NCBI GenBank assembly: GCA_023627715.1
Contig: JAMAHW010000111.1
Coordinates: 46,629-110,628, forward strand
Origin: Periconia sp. R9002
Lineage: Eukaryota; Ascomycota; Dothideomycetes; Pleosporales; Periconiaceae
Direction: 5' to 3'
DNA length: 64,000 nucleotides
A model generated the notes under the pieces. The model saw only the letters and a list, made by a program, of their open reading frames with translations. It was not told where the DNA came from and did no database searches. Below are positions 22,144-33,596 of this stretch, in pieces. Every line of letters starts with the position of its first letter. Position 1 is the first letter of the stretch. The translations under genes were made by a program, and so were the position numbers.

Positions 22144-24383
22144 ATGCTTTGCAAAGTGTGTAAGGATGGGCTTGAGGGAATGTGGGATCCGAATCGTACC
22201 ACACGGCTTATGGCGTACGACACTTTCAAAAATGATAAAGATAATACCGTGCCTAAAGTCAACGAAGTCAATGGCGAAAATCGTCAAGGTGATACCGCCA
22301 GTGGCGGTGATAACATGGAAGCAAAGAGTACTCTTGAGGACGGTAAGTGTAGATACGTGTCCTATTCGCATTAAAATCAGAACTAAAGAATCTCCTCACC
22401 TACCATGTTATAGAAACCTACACTGGGAGATATGTGTACGGCCATCATAAAAGTAGCGCCTCATTTTTTGCCTCGCAACAGCAGGGGTGCGCTATGTGCA
22501 ATCGTTTTCGTATACAAAACGCAGAAAACCCCAAGATAAAGAAACTGGACTACTTCTCAGTTTTCACGGTGTTCTGGCATCAGGATGGCGCAAAGCCATC
22601 AATGCAAATTTGGGTGGGAGATTCTTGTGGAGGGTTTGACTTTGTTCCCTATGGAGGTAAGAAATGACGGTGGTTTTATTGTGGTTGTACCGGGCGGGAT
22701 GTCTTCGCGGTGACTAATATATAATCGACACTAGACCCAAAATACGACCATGGGATGAATTTCGACTTTGGGTCGTCAAACCACGACTCCAAGGCATGGT
22801 CAATCATGGATACCTGGATGAGCACATGTATCCAGTCTCACCCGCAATGCAACTCGTCGAAAGGAACGATGCATTATCGACCAACGCGTATGCTGAAGCT
22901 GGAGACACCTCATACGTTCCGCCTTGTCCACGAAACTAAGTGTCCCCCTATCTTGCAATACGTGACATTGAGCCACTGCTGGGGTAACGGGTCTATTGAT
23001 CATATGATACGTCTGCTAAAATCAACCGTCAGTGACCTAAGCCAGGAACAACCAATTAGCAATCTGCCCAAAACGTTCCGAGAGGCCATGGAAATTGCTC
23101 AACATTTTGGAGTAGAGTACATTTGGATTGATCGACTTTGCATCTACCAGGACTCTACAAAAGATTGGAAAAGGGAAGCATCTACTATGCAACAGGTGTA
23201 CCGGAATGCCCTCTTTGGCATCTCAGCACTCGGGGCCACGGACGATCAAGGCGGATGCTTCTTTGAGCGGGACCCGATAAATGTCGCTCCTACTATTGTG
23301 CGGTTCAAACAGACAGAAAATGGCGAGGAAAGAGCATTTAGATTCGGCCTCGAAAAGGGATGGTCATGGCGCCTATCTTTCAAAGACGAGCCTCTGGTCC
23401 AGCGAGCATGGGCCGTTCAAGAACGGCTTCTTGCTCCTCGGACCTTGCATTTCGGATCCAAGCAGGTGTTTTGGGAGTGCCGCCAAGCAAGCTGCTGTGA
23501 GATGCACCCCCAAGGAGTCTATGATTGGGATTGGAGTGACAGGGCACAATTGGCGAATCAGGTTAATCATCCGTCTCTTTGGAAGCAATTACTCGACGCA
23601 CCGGATCGCCGATGCCAACAAGATCGATATGAACAGCTTTTCTCTGACTGGTTTTCAATCACTGATTACTACGTCAGTCGAAAGCTGACTGTGGCTACCG
23701 ACAAATTAGTCGCCCTATCTGGATTGGCCAATGATATGAAGATCAGCCTCGCACAATTGAAACCGGGCCCACATCGCTATCTCGCTGGACTTTGGGAGGA
23801 GAAATTAATCGATACACTTGTTTGGAATGTCCGTGAACCGGCTAAAAGATCACCAGTATATCGGGCGCCGTCGTGGTCATGGGCGTGCCTCGATGGTAGA
23901 CTCAATACCGTTTATAAATGTACAAGCCAAGGCGATATCTTGTTCACGTCCGTTGTTTCTGTGGAGATGGAGTACTCTGGCGAAAATGACACGGGAGAAG
24001 TTACGGGCGGCGTGCTGGTTTTGGCAGGGCCTTGTGCTCTGGCCGGTATTGCCAGGGATCCAAACAGACGTTATCGGCGTGAAAGCGAACAGTCTGTTCA
24101 GAGTTTTCAGGGTGACCACGGAAGGAGGATTTCCCCGAAAAATGAAGCCCATGTCACAGTTCTCTTTGACACTATGGACGATGGTACAGAAGAAGCTCTT
24201 GTCATTTGGTTATCGGCTCATCATTTCAATGAGGATAGATGGTATGGCCATGGCTTGGTACTCGCCCCCGTAGAAGGGGGTAAGTTCCGAAGGCTAGGAA
24301 TGGCATCTTGCTATTTTGATGGCAAAGACAATGCTGGAAGTTTTACTGGTGATTTTCTACAGAGACAGGTAAGGATCATATGA
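22144..24383 (+). CDS. HET-domain (heterokaryon incompatibility) protein
   Basis: Three exons (22144-22342, 22414-22656, 22735-24383) give 696 aa. It begins with MLCKVCKDGLEGMW, a short Cys-containing start common in this class. From about residue 223 the HET core is clear: YVTLSHCWG, then LPKTFREAMEIAQHFG, YIWIDRLCIYQDS, DWKREASTMQQVYRNA and a GISALGA end. The C-terminal half keeps the usual post-HET features (RAWAVQERLLAPRTLHF, DKLVALSGLA, YLAGLWEE, APSWSWACLDG). HET proteins trigger cell death during non-self fusion, and the HET domain is TIR-related. Most family members are uncharacterised. No NACHT or ankyrin module is fused. The reading frame is intact. Confidence 0.9.
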
Positions 24384-24736
24384 TTGAAAAAAAAAAAAGT
24401 ATAAATTCCTTCCGAGGAAGTTTCTAGTCTCGGCTTAGATTCTTAATTGTAGACACTAGCAATTCGGCCTAGCAGGCGTAGCCAAGATACGCTCAATGTA
24501 TATTAACATGGGGAATACTAATAACAACGCTAACATTCGTGTGGTCAAATCTACTCACACTTTCATTCTGTTAATCTTTGTTTTAAATAGTACAAGGCTT
24601 CCTAAATAAACGAATATTTTTCCTACTAACGCCAGTTTTAATTTACATGTTACATATGCTGAAATTATTTTTGCTTCTATCATTGATTCTGGAAGTCTTC
24701 AATAAAGCATGACCAATAAGATATACTTCTTATATT
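24384..24736. other. Convergent 3' spacer
   Basis: About 350 bp of AT-rich sequence between the ends of the HET gene and the decarboxylase. It should hold both terminators. Nothing else was seen. Confidence 0.4.
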
Positions 24737-26109
24737 TTACTCGACCACAGCTAAGTGGCTCCTTACTGGTACGTTCTGGTCGCCCCCCGGTTCAGGGAAT
24801 CCTCTAATAGTCACACCTTTTCTGAACATTAGACAGTGCGTTGAACCCCCGAAATGGAACATCCCTATCTCATCGCCCTTCTTTACGTGCTGGCCCTCTT
24901 TGACGATAATGTCGCATGTTGAGACTTCCGCCATACCGACGCCGAGGAACGCCATAAGACCAATCTTCGCATTGTCCGCCTCAAAGAAAATGATAGCGCG
25001 AGTTGCAGTTGCTGTGAGGTACCCTTGACCGGTTGTCTCGCCTCCCATATCAATATCAGCTCTGCCTGGCTCGCCTATGCCTTCAAATAGCGGCTCTGAA
25101 TAATAAGTCCCGTCGACGACATACGCTTTTCTCACTGTTCCGCTGACGGGTGCGTGCCAACGATGGTAGCTGAGAGCGCTAAGGAAAGCTTGATAGAGAG
25201 TGCCACCTACGAACTGTTCTGCCAGCTCATCATGATCGAGCATGTCGCAAATAGAGTACGGCTGTCCTTTCACCCAGAACTGGTCCCGGTACTTCACGTC
25301 GTATGCATAATTGTAAGGTGTTGACTCGCAGGCGTTAACAATCACGTTCTCATCATCCGGCGATGCAACCGACCGTGCCTCTTCGCGGAAATGGCGGGTG
25401 AAGAAGGCATCCCAGGATGTGTAGCCATAGTGGGGTTTTGAGGGATCACAGTCAAACATTTCTTCAAACTTGTGATTCGACTTGCCCACGTTGGCCACGG
25501 CGGTGAGATCGTCCAGACCGGTTTCGCTGAACCATCCACTGTCAGACGAATCAAGTACCGCGGCGGAGTCTGGCGACTTGAGGAATTCGCCCCAAGCGTT
25601 GAGCACTTTCTTGATCATTTTGTTCACGTCCGGATCGAGAAATGCAGCCCAGCCACTAGGTGTGCCCATTGGCCAGTCCAGAATGGCGTTTATGGGCAAA
25701 CCAACCATGCCAACCCGATGAGACTTGTCGTTCCACGACGGAGCCTCCGTGAGTAGGTGGTTGAGGAGTTGAAGCATGTGGTCATAGTCGCGTATCTGGT
25801 TGTGTCCGGTGGGGTCGTTCTTGTAAGGTTTTTTCGACGGTATCTCTTGAAACATGGACGAAAAAAGAAGGTAGACACGTGTGTTGCCTTCAATCATGTC
25901 CTTGAATTCTTGAATCACAGGATGCAGTGGCTTAGGGTCATTTTCCACCATTTCAATAACCCCATTCAGCCAATCCTTATGGGCACGGTGATCTGCTGGA
26001 AGCCAACCACCTACTCTGCAAGGATCATCAGGCCAAGCTTCAGTAATGGCTCGGCGAAGGCTTACCGATGAACATAGTGCTCGTGCGGGATGTCTTGTTT
26101 GGGGGCCAT
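24737..26109 (-). CDS. Phosphatidylserine-decarboxylase-family enzyme, PsiD-like
   Basis: Two exons (26109-26066, 26015-24737) give 440 aa. The short first exon (MAPKQDIPHEHYVHR) was recognised because it splices in frame to VGGWLPADHRAHKDW; the longer open frame upstream is intronic read-through. An N-terminal helical region of the type found in PsiD-like decarboxylases precedes the catalytic core. The core has YTSWDAFFTRHFR, the YHRWHAPVSG histidine region, FLGVGMAEVSTCDI, and the self-cleavage motif FHFGGSTHC near the C-terminus, where the Ser would form the pyruvoyl group. There is no mitochondrial or ER targeting signal, unlike housekeeping PSDs. Length and layout match soluble members acting on amino acids such as tryptophan (Psilocybe PsiD), but the substrate is unproven. 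Confidence 0.85.
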
Positions 26110-27905
26110 TCTGAAGGGAAGATGACAGATTTATCTGAGAAGGAATTGAGGATTCGATCGATCTTATAAATCCAAAGCTTGATAGCAAGTGGGCTGTTCG
26201 CAGGTGTTATAATTTTCAACCGCTAGAATGCGTCGTATTAACGTCATACATAGTCTAACTACGCGAGCTAAGCAGGGTTGCCTCCCGCCATACATGGCAA
26301 TATGGGCAGGACCACCATGCCTATCACTGAATAGGTAAAGAAGTACGAACGATCTAATCATTCGCCTAAGCTCTATTCATTACCGTGACTTTAACACTGG
26401 AACTGCTTCTCGATCAAGGTGTAGATCCTAACATGCCATCGGGATCATCCACTGTGTTCGGAGACTACTTATTAGACACAACCAATCACGCTAATTGGGC
26501 AGCTAGACCAAACAGCGCGCTCATTGCTCGACAATATTACGTTTTCACAATAGTGACTTCTTCAACACAACTCGAATGCCCTATGTACCGGGAGGTGGAC
26601 TATGTGGGAAACATTCCTGCGCGACTTACATAACAATGGCAAGCGACGATCCGCCATCCATTAAAAATTATTCGTCAACATAATTTAATCCCTCATAGAA
26701 CGCGGCGCAGATCTGAATGCTCTCTCCCACGCCGACTCGACCGGTCAATGCTTCAATGTTTCCAAAGTCATCCGATGGCGTTTCTCCAATCCGGGCAGTA
26801 GGAACTATTACGTATGGTGCCATCTGATCGTCGCAAAGAGAATAGTACATCTGTATTGCAGGGACCCTCTGTTGCTCGTTATCCTGCGTGGAAAATAGCG
26901 ATATGCGAAGTTATCACGGACTATGCTTGGCTTGGTACGTACATGGTGGACTCCACCTCCGCCACGAGTCACCTTGCTTGATGGGGAAGGTGAAGCCGTT
27001 ACAACAGTTTATATCCTGAACCTAAGACGGCCATGTTACAGCATTGCCAGGAATCAAGGAAGTCGTCGCGTTATAGATGAGACCTGGAGGGAGTTAAACT
27101 ACTGATATTTGCAAGTACATTACTTGCTGCGCTTCCAAAAACGAGGTCTGTTTCAATGTGAGAGATCCAAGCGCGTATTATAACAGCACTCGAGAGTGCT
27201 ACCCCCTAAGCATATCATTGCGGGGCTTTTGTATCGTTAAGGACTTGGTATGCAGACATGTACGCGAATAGAGGAGATGGAAATAAGTTATCAATCAATG
27301 TTGCATCGAAAGTAAAGTCGGTGTCTCCATCCCTGTAGCAACAGAGTGATTTGGCTGGGAAAAAGCTCGTGGTCGTCATGCATGCAAGAGATCCAACACG
27401 TTCATAGTACCAAAGCTCTGTGCCCTATCAGCTATCAGGCAGAGACCTAGGTTCGAGCTAATAGGATACAAACGTGAATAAGCGGCAGCGGCCGAAGAGT
27501 TCGACCGTGAGCACCCTAACAGGTTAACAGCCAGCCTTCCTGGTGGCTTTAACGTCTTTTGCAATGTGAGCCAGGTCACTAGACAAGACAACAAGAGCGA
27601 CATTCAAAGAGTTGAGGGTCGCTCCAAGAAGGACTATAGGCTCTACAGTGGCGACAAACGTCAAGGCGGGAACCAGGACGGCATCACTAGGAAGCACATA
27701 TAGTGAGAAAGGCTAGAATGAGGGCGCCAATGGCAATATTGCTGTTAGTGGTGCGGTATTTATACATAAAATGTTGAACGAACGTTCTGCATAGTTTGCT
27801 ATTCTTCTAGAATCGGCGAGGTGAACGAACAGTGGAAGAGACGCGAAGAACAGTGTTGGAGATATGTGAAATAAACAACGCACAACTACAGCCTCAATTG
27901 TCCTA
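26110..27905. other. Intergenic region with a weak ankyrin-like relic
   Basis: This 1.8 kb gap has no intact gene. Between about 26385 and 26900 two short frames read LELLLDQGVDPNMPSGSST and IERGADLNALSHADSTG, both resembling ankyrin-repeat ends, but frames and spacing are broken. The remainder (26.9-27.9 kb) shows nothing recognisable. Confidence 0.35.
26385..26890 (+). pseudogene. Possible degenerate ankyrin-repeat fragment
   Basis: The only support is two short ankyrin-like peptides in different frames (LLLDQGVDPNM near 26400 and IERGADLNALSHADS near 26695), with stops between them. The order and distance would fit consecutive repeats of a decayed ankyrin gene. Chance resemblance cannot be excluded. 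Confidence 0.25.
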
Positions 27906-29632
27906 CTAAAGAAACCAGTTAGTCCACGGTTTCCTGGCCGCAATTGCTGCCTTCAGCAAAGCTTTGCGAGTGTTCATTGATTTAACATCGGCCTCGCCAC
28001 ATAGTGGCGAAGTGGTGGGTCCAACGCCGCGTTCCTCGAATATGCTTCGTTTCTTTGGGGTCGTCTTGTCCAACTCAGTCCCCCATGTCTTCAAAAACTC
28101 TTCCAACCTATCCTTGGTGGACTGCCATTTCTCTGTCAGAAACACTTCCCACTGATCCCTCAAAGGGCCTTGTTGCATGCGCGTAAAACTCTCAGTCACA
28201 TCTATCACTTTCTTTGGATCCTTTGGATCCTTGCCTGTTTTGTCCTTGAAAACTTTTTTAACAGGCACGTCGGCTGTCGTTCCTGGTGGTTTAACCCCGG
28301 AGGTTTCGAGGTGGTGTTCCACATATTCGAAGGCAGCACCAATGCGATCCGCCTGGGCCTTCATGATCTTCTTGATCAGCCGGTGATTATGATACTCATA
28401 TACCGCCAAAACGTCCCGAAGCTTTAGAGCGGCAGAACACAGACCGAAATTTTTGCCGGGGGGAGATAAATGAAGCTTCCCACCTTTGCCAACTTTGTTT
28501 TCGATGTTCTTCTGCATCTGGTTCTTGTCGGCAATTACATTTCCGCCCCACGCCTGCGCAAGTTAAACATTTCCTTATAGTAATATAAACGGGAGGCACT
28601 CACATTCATTTTCTTGGTATTCACATCGTCATGAAGGCAGACAAACTCGTGCTCGTACTCACTCTTTGACTCGGTGCCAGGAAATTGCGCTGCAACCCAA
28701 TCGATTCCTCTCATCTGATTGTATTGCGGCTGGTTTGACGCCTGTCTTCCCGGCTGTTTTGGCGCCGGTCGCATCACAGGTGGCCCATCATCTGTTCCAT
28801 CCATCTTCCATTTTTGCACAGGCAATTGGGTGTCAATTGTGAGTGTTTCGCCGAACCATTTCGCCAAGTGGAGGCAGCGTTCTGTATACACTTTGCAATC
28901 AATAAACTGGAGAAGCGTATTCCACTCTAGAACATGTTCGACCGACACTGCTCGATTCGTTTTGAATGACCCAGGGTTTTTCCTATCGGGGATGGGCGGT
29001 CGATCCTGGAACTCGTCTTTGGGCGCCAATTGCCAGTATCCTGTTTTCTCAGGCTCATCATATGGCCAAAAGTCGAACACGATAGGCTTCAGGGAAGAAA
29101 AATCAAATCAGCACAGTGAAACTAGGGTTTGGTTCGGGACCTTTACCTTGTTATCATCTTTGGAGAATTTCTCATTGCCGGGGTAAGGGAAGCTTTTGAT
29201 GGTAAACCCTCCAATATCGTCGCCAAGATATTGGGTGGCGCATTCGTTTTGAGCAGTCTTTTCACCCCTCTTTTCCACTTTACGTTTACTCAGTTCGTTT
29301 TCCAGCTCTTCCACCGATGGGGGCGTTATTCCCTGCTCTGCAAGTTCGGCCAACTCGGCGTCTGTATACGTCCATGGACTATAGGTGTCACAGTCGGTAC
29401 AATCCCCGGCAGCACGCCCTAAAAGCAAGTTTCCACGGCGTTGCAGGTACACAACATCCTCGTCCGCAACAACTTCAGTCCGGACGACGTCAAAATCTCT
29501 CAGGAAAAGATCAGAGGTGCCCGGAAAAGCATCACGGGAATCGAGAACACCATCGATGGCAGCGGGAACTCCAGCAAAGGTAAATCGAGTGAATGAAAGG
29601 AAAAAGAGAAGGAGAGACGTGGTTTGAGCCAT
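27906..29632 (-). CDS. Secreted protein of unknown function with dibasic processing sites
   Basis: Three exons (29632-29147, 29086-28604, 28553-27906) give 538 aa; all junctions are phase 0. A clear signal peptide (MAQTTSLLLFFLSFTRFTFA) is followed by a short region with dibasic sites (LQRRG, SKRK, VEKRG) of the Kex2 type. The mature part contains GYWQLAPKDEFQDRPPIPDRK, a Cys-containing segment (IDCKVYTERCLHLAKWFG) and a Lys-rich helical C-terminal part (IMKAQADRIGAAFEYVEHHL, TEKWQSTKDRLEEFLKTWG). No catalytic motif was recognised. It is likely extracellular. It lies 4 kb from another large secreted protein and a small secreted one. I do not recognise a named family. Confidence 0.75.
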
Positions 29633-30183
29633 GACCAGGGGAAATTTTAAATTGCGATATGGAGGCGCATAAGGAAGTCTCTGACCGTGACATCTTATAA
29701 GAGATTGCTCAAATACGATTATATGTTCAACCTTGATGTTGTCGCGCAACGACATGTGAGCACATGCCTCCTAGGCCTCAGTTACCATATGTGAGATCCA
29801 ACTAAGCATGAACCGTATGTGACACTTGACAAGCACACCAAAAATAAGAATCTTGCAGTGGGGCGCGTGATCAATCATCAGTCAGCTTTACATATTGGCA
29901 CTCTAGCTAGCCAAGCGATGCCAAGCGATGAGACGATTACGCTATTGCCAAGAGAGCTGAACTGGGCTGACGGGAGCTTATGTATACAGCGCCGACATCA
30001 CGTTGCACACTTTGCTACGAAATAACAACCACTTTTTAATGCAGCGCCGACTCGATTCCCGAGTCCATCCTTCTTTCTGTCCGCTTTGACGATTTTCTAA
30101 TTACCTAGCCAGCTGTATCATGGTCTGATTCTTTGCTCCGCCACTCCTCATTGCCGCTACCGTCTACCCACACCACCAAGGAC
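29633..30183. other. Divergent promoter region
   Basis: A 550-bp gap between the secreted-protein gene (minus) and the F-box-like gene (plus), with no additional coding signal. Confidence 0.45.
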
Positions 30184-32015
30184 ATGGATCTCATTCCACC
30201 GGAAATATACTCCCAAATTATCTTCGCTCTCGTCGAAGTCGGTGAGATTCAGCTAGCGGCATACGCTACCATCTCTCATCAGTTTTGCGCTGCTATCGAG
30301 CAGCAAACATTCAAACGCCTTGTGCTGACAACGCACGATTTACCGCGGTTTCGTCACGTCTTCAGCGGAGCAAATGTTCGTCGTCGAGGATTCTTAGGCC
30401 GAGTCGTATTTCGCTTCGTGCTGCCAAATGGAGACCCAAATCTCTGCTGCCCGGCTGGGCGCATCGTGGATCGCATTGCGGACTCTGAGACCTTTACAGA
30501 GACTTTGACCACGTTTTTTGATGCTCTCAGCGACCTAGATGAACGTTACCCAAAGGTTCCACGACCACTGGAACTGGTCTTCATCAACGCGACACGCGAA
30601 TCTGATCCATCCAACCTCAACTCTTTACGCGGTCGCTGTAGCCGACACAGCGATGAGCATGATGAAGAAGATCAGCTCATTGCAAAGTTTGAGCAGGGGC
30701 ATTATGATTTCCTCCCTACAGAAGCAGCCAATTTGCCCACTCTCAAGCACGTGACAGAAATCGAGTTCGGGTTAGGGGGCGAGTTGCAAAATGCAGGAAG
30801 GCAGTGGATGGGACTGGTTCTCGCAAGAGCTCCAGTGCTAGAAATCTTGACTGTTATCGATCAGGACCGGATCGAGTGGGGCGCGGAATGGAGACGAGGG
30901 TTGAAAGAAGGTACGCATTTCCGAGCCTTGAGTATTGGAGGCTGACGAGTACTAGGCCTTCACAGTACTTTTCTGCAACTTCAATCGACGTGTTTGAAAC
31001 GGCTGTCCCTATCCACCTTGTCGAACCGACTTGGGGATGAGACCTTGATGCCTCCCAATCTCATGTGCGCGCAGGGCAACAACAATGCCACTCAGAGCAG
31101 AAGTTCTGCGACACTTATGGCAAACCTTTCCGCCTTGCCTCAGCTCACCCAACTTTACCTGAACGGGCCACTCGTTATAACGCGCGGGTTCTTCTTATCT
31201 TTAACGGCAAATCCCTTTCCTGCCCTGAAAGAGTTTCACCTCGACTTTGCGCCCGAAACCTCTGATGGCGAGTGGTTCTTCGTGCATGATGAGGTTACTT
31301 TTGGGCCATTGCCAGATCCCGAGTCAGATTCGGACATCTCTTCCTCAGATGACGACAGTGACGATGACGAGTATGATGCTGAAGAGGAAGATAGCGGTCA
31401 TCAAGGCAAATCTCGTGGTAAGATTGAAGGCAAATGCATGATACAATGCCTTTTCTGGTCCAATAGATCATCGATCACTAACACAATGTAGCTCCTACTC
31501 AATGGAAGAAACCTCTTCCTTACCCAGGCAAAGACCCCGGGTACGACGGGCCTGTAACCCAACGCCGACGCCCAATCTTCCATTTCCGAACACTGCCCTC
31601 TAACGCAACTCTTGCTCCTCTTTTACACGATGCCGCTATACTAGTCAAAAATGCACTGCACCTTCGCAAATTCATCATGCGTGTCCGCAACGGGCCGGAC
31701 TCTGGCATCGAATTAAACACCTTATACGTTCAATCCAACATGAAGCGAAACTTCCTGATTGTGCTGCTAAAGCCAGAGGAGGAATTCCCAGATCTCCATC
31801 TTAAGGTAGCCTTTGATGAAGAATACAAAAAGCGGGGTCGGATGTGGTGGAGGACAGGGAGTGGATGGAGACCGAGCGCTGAAATTTTGGCAGCATGGAA
31901 GGAAGCGGTTGGGGTGGATGGAGTTGTAGGGTTTTTAGGCGAGACACAAATTGAAGCGGAAAAAAAGTTCGCATCAAGGGTTGAGATCGTTGCCGGGGAA
32001 GCTGAGATTATTTGA
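30184..32015 (+). CDS. F-box-like protein of unknown target
   Basis: Three exons (30184-30910, 30956-31417, 31492-32015) give about 570 aa. The N-terminus LIPPEIYSQIIFALVEVGEIQLAAY resembles an F-box-type helical start (LPxEIxxxI), and leucine-rich stretches follow (LSALPQLTQLYLNGPLVI, FPALKEFHLDF), as in fungal F-box/LRR-like proteins. A very acidic low-complexity run (DSDISSSDDDSDDDEYDAEEEDSG) occupies about residues 375-400 before intron 2. The C-terminal region (LHLRKFIMRVRNGP, GRMWWRTGSGWRPS) is typical of the fungal family but has no known activity. It probably acts as a substrate adaptor in a ubiquitin ligase; this is inferred from family layout alone. Confidence 0.7.
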
Positions 32016-32323
32016 GGTTATACAGAAAACAATACATGGATTTGAATCTTGCAAATGGGTTAGTAGTCACATTCACTTTGTGCAAAGCTGTGGACGTGAT
32101 CAGGCATCATATCTGGTTACAAATGAATTTACTAGGGGAAAAGGATGGATCCAGAAGATATGAAAGTTATGAAGGTATAAGCTGAGTATCTGGTTGCTTT
32201 GACACCCAAATATCATCGAACCAGATTATATGTACAAAAACGCCAAATGCTCGACGGTAGCTTCATTGGATATCAATCCATATCAATATAAATACAGGGC
32301 GACACCGTACCAATTCTTGCATG

Positions 32324-32878
32324 TTAAGTGAACGTTACTAGAGGCTCATTTACAACCGTCGCAGTCGCAGTTGCCATCTCCAGTGCGTCCGTCCGTATAG
32401 ATGTCTCTGGCACTGGCGTCTCTGTCGATGGCGTCTCTGTCGATGGCGTCTCTGTCGATGGCGACAACTCTTCTCCCATCGCCAGCAACTCCTCTCGACT
32501 TAAGCCGGTCCCAAAATCGCACATCGGGTTGTCCTCACACATATCCCAAACTTCAAAGCTATTCCAAGCAGTCGCTCCTACCTTGCCACTGCATCCAGCT
32601 TCTGTCTGTCCCAGCATCTGTCCCGGATCACATTCCTCGTCGGCGAAAAAAACCATGACGTTGGACTGGTCGCGCAGGTTTCCGTCTTCGACCATGGCCG
32701 ACAAGCCACTTTCTTGGGGTTTCCGTTTCTGACAGCCGTCTTGCGAGCTGATGTTTGCAACGCGCATGAAGGCGCGGAAGTCAGGGACGCAGTCGGGAGA
32801 TCCGACAGTAATATAGGATATGGCGGTGGTGGTTGTAGTGAGGTAGGCAATCAGTTGGAGGTAGGTTGAAAAATACAT
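32324..32878 (-). CDS. Small secreted cysteine-containing protein
   Basis: The likely start is MYFSTYLQLIAYLTTTTTA (signal peptide) at 32878; an in-frame Met six codons upstream is less convincing. The 184-aa product has six cysteines after cleavage (PDCVPDF, DGCQKR, EECDPG, AGCSGK, DMCEDN, PMCDFG), enough for three disulfides. A Thr/Ser/Pro-rich tail has the repeated unit TPSTE three times, probably O-glycosylated. There are no introns. Size, secretion and cysteine content resemble apoplastic effector candidates, but no homologue is recognised and this is inference only. Confidence 0.65.
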   Translation of the reverse strand: MYFSTYLQLIAYLTTTTTAISYITVGSPDCVPDFRAFMRVANISSQDGCQKRKPQESGLSAMVEDGNLRDQSNVMVFFADEECDPGQMLGQTEAGCSGKVGATAWNSFEVWDMCEDNPMCDFGTGLSREELLAMGEELSPSTETPSTETPSTETPVPETSIRTDALEMATATATVVNEPLVTFT

Positions 32879-33596
32879 TTTGTCAATGAAATTCAATTGG
32901 GACGTCGCACATTTGCGAGCTGATTCTTGTTTTCGTAAAGAGAGGGTAGGCTTGGGAAAGGACTAATGATTCGAAAGACCATATGACAGCAAATGAGACG
33001 TATGTATATTACACAATAAAACAACTGAGAACAAAATAAGCCTAAACCGCAGTGAATGACTATTTTAAAGTCCGAAAAAGACGTTCTAAAAGGCAAAAGG
33101 GCTTCACAAATTTGAATCGGCTCTGGGAAGCACCGACCAACGCAAGTACCTAGCAAGTAAGCACTTCAGCCCTAACGCCACATGCTCACCGCGAGATTTT
33201 AGTGCCACCCGCTCGGTCTTGGCCACAAAGCGACGGATCAGGCATATGGGTACCTGTATTGCACGAAAATTCCCGAAATAGCACATGCGATAGTGAGTAG
33301 TCCGCTGTGAAAGACAATCCAAGTCCGCTGAGGGCCGAAATGGATCACGCGCAATGCATGCTGGCGAGAGGCTGGAGATGTAAGGTTGTGAATCAAGCAC
33401 TCGTGAAACTTGAGGCTTGGTCGTTGCTTGATGCATTTATGATCTGGGACGTCCCAGTTAAAAAGCATCTTTTTCGTTTTCTCGTTATCACATTCCCTGA
33501 AAAACACACTCTTTAGCAAAACATCCAACATCTTTTCTATTTTCATTGTTCCCTTACTGTCACTCATTAATTGGAAAAAACTGTCGTTACCGCACA
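32879..33596. other. Divergent promoter region
   Basis: A 718-bp gap between two secreted-protein genes transcribed apart. Short frames on the minus strand have no recognisable content. Confidence 0.45.

Noticed and set aside
26110..26188. N-terminal extension of the decarboxylase open frame
   Set aside because: The extension is out of keeping with the family. A short first exon at 26109-26066 splices in frame to VGGWLPADHRAHKDW, so the longer reading is intron and 5' sequence.
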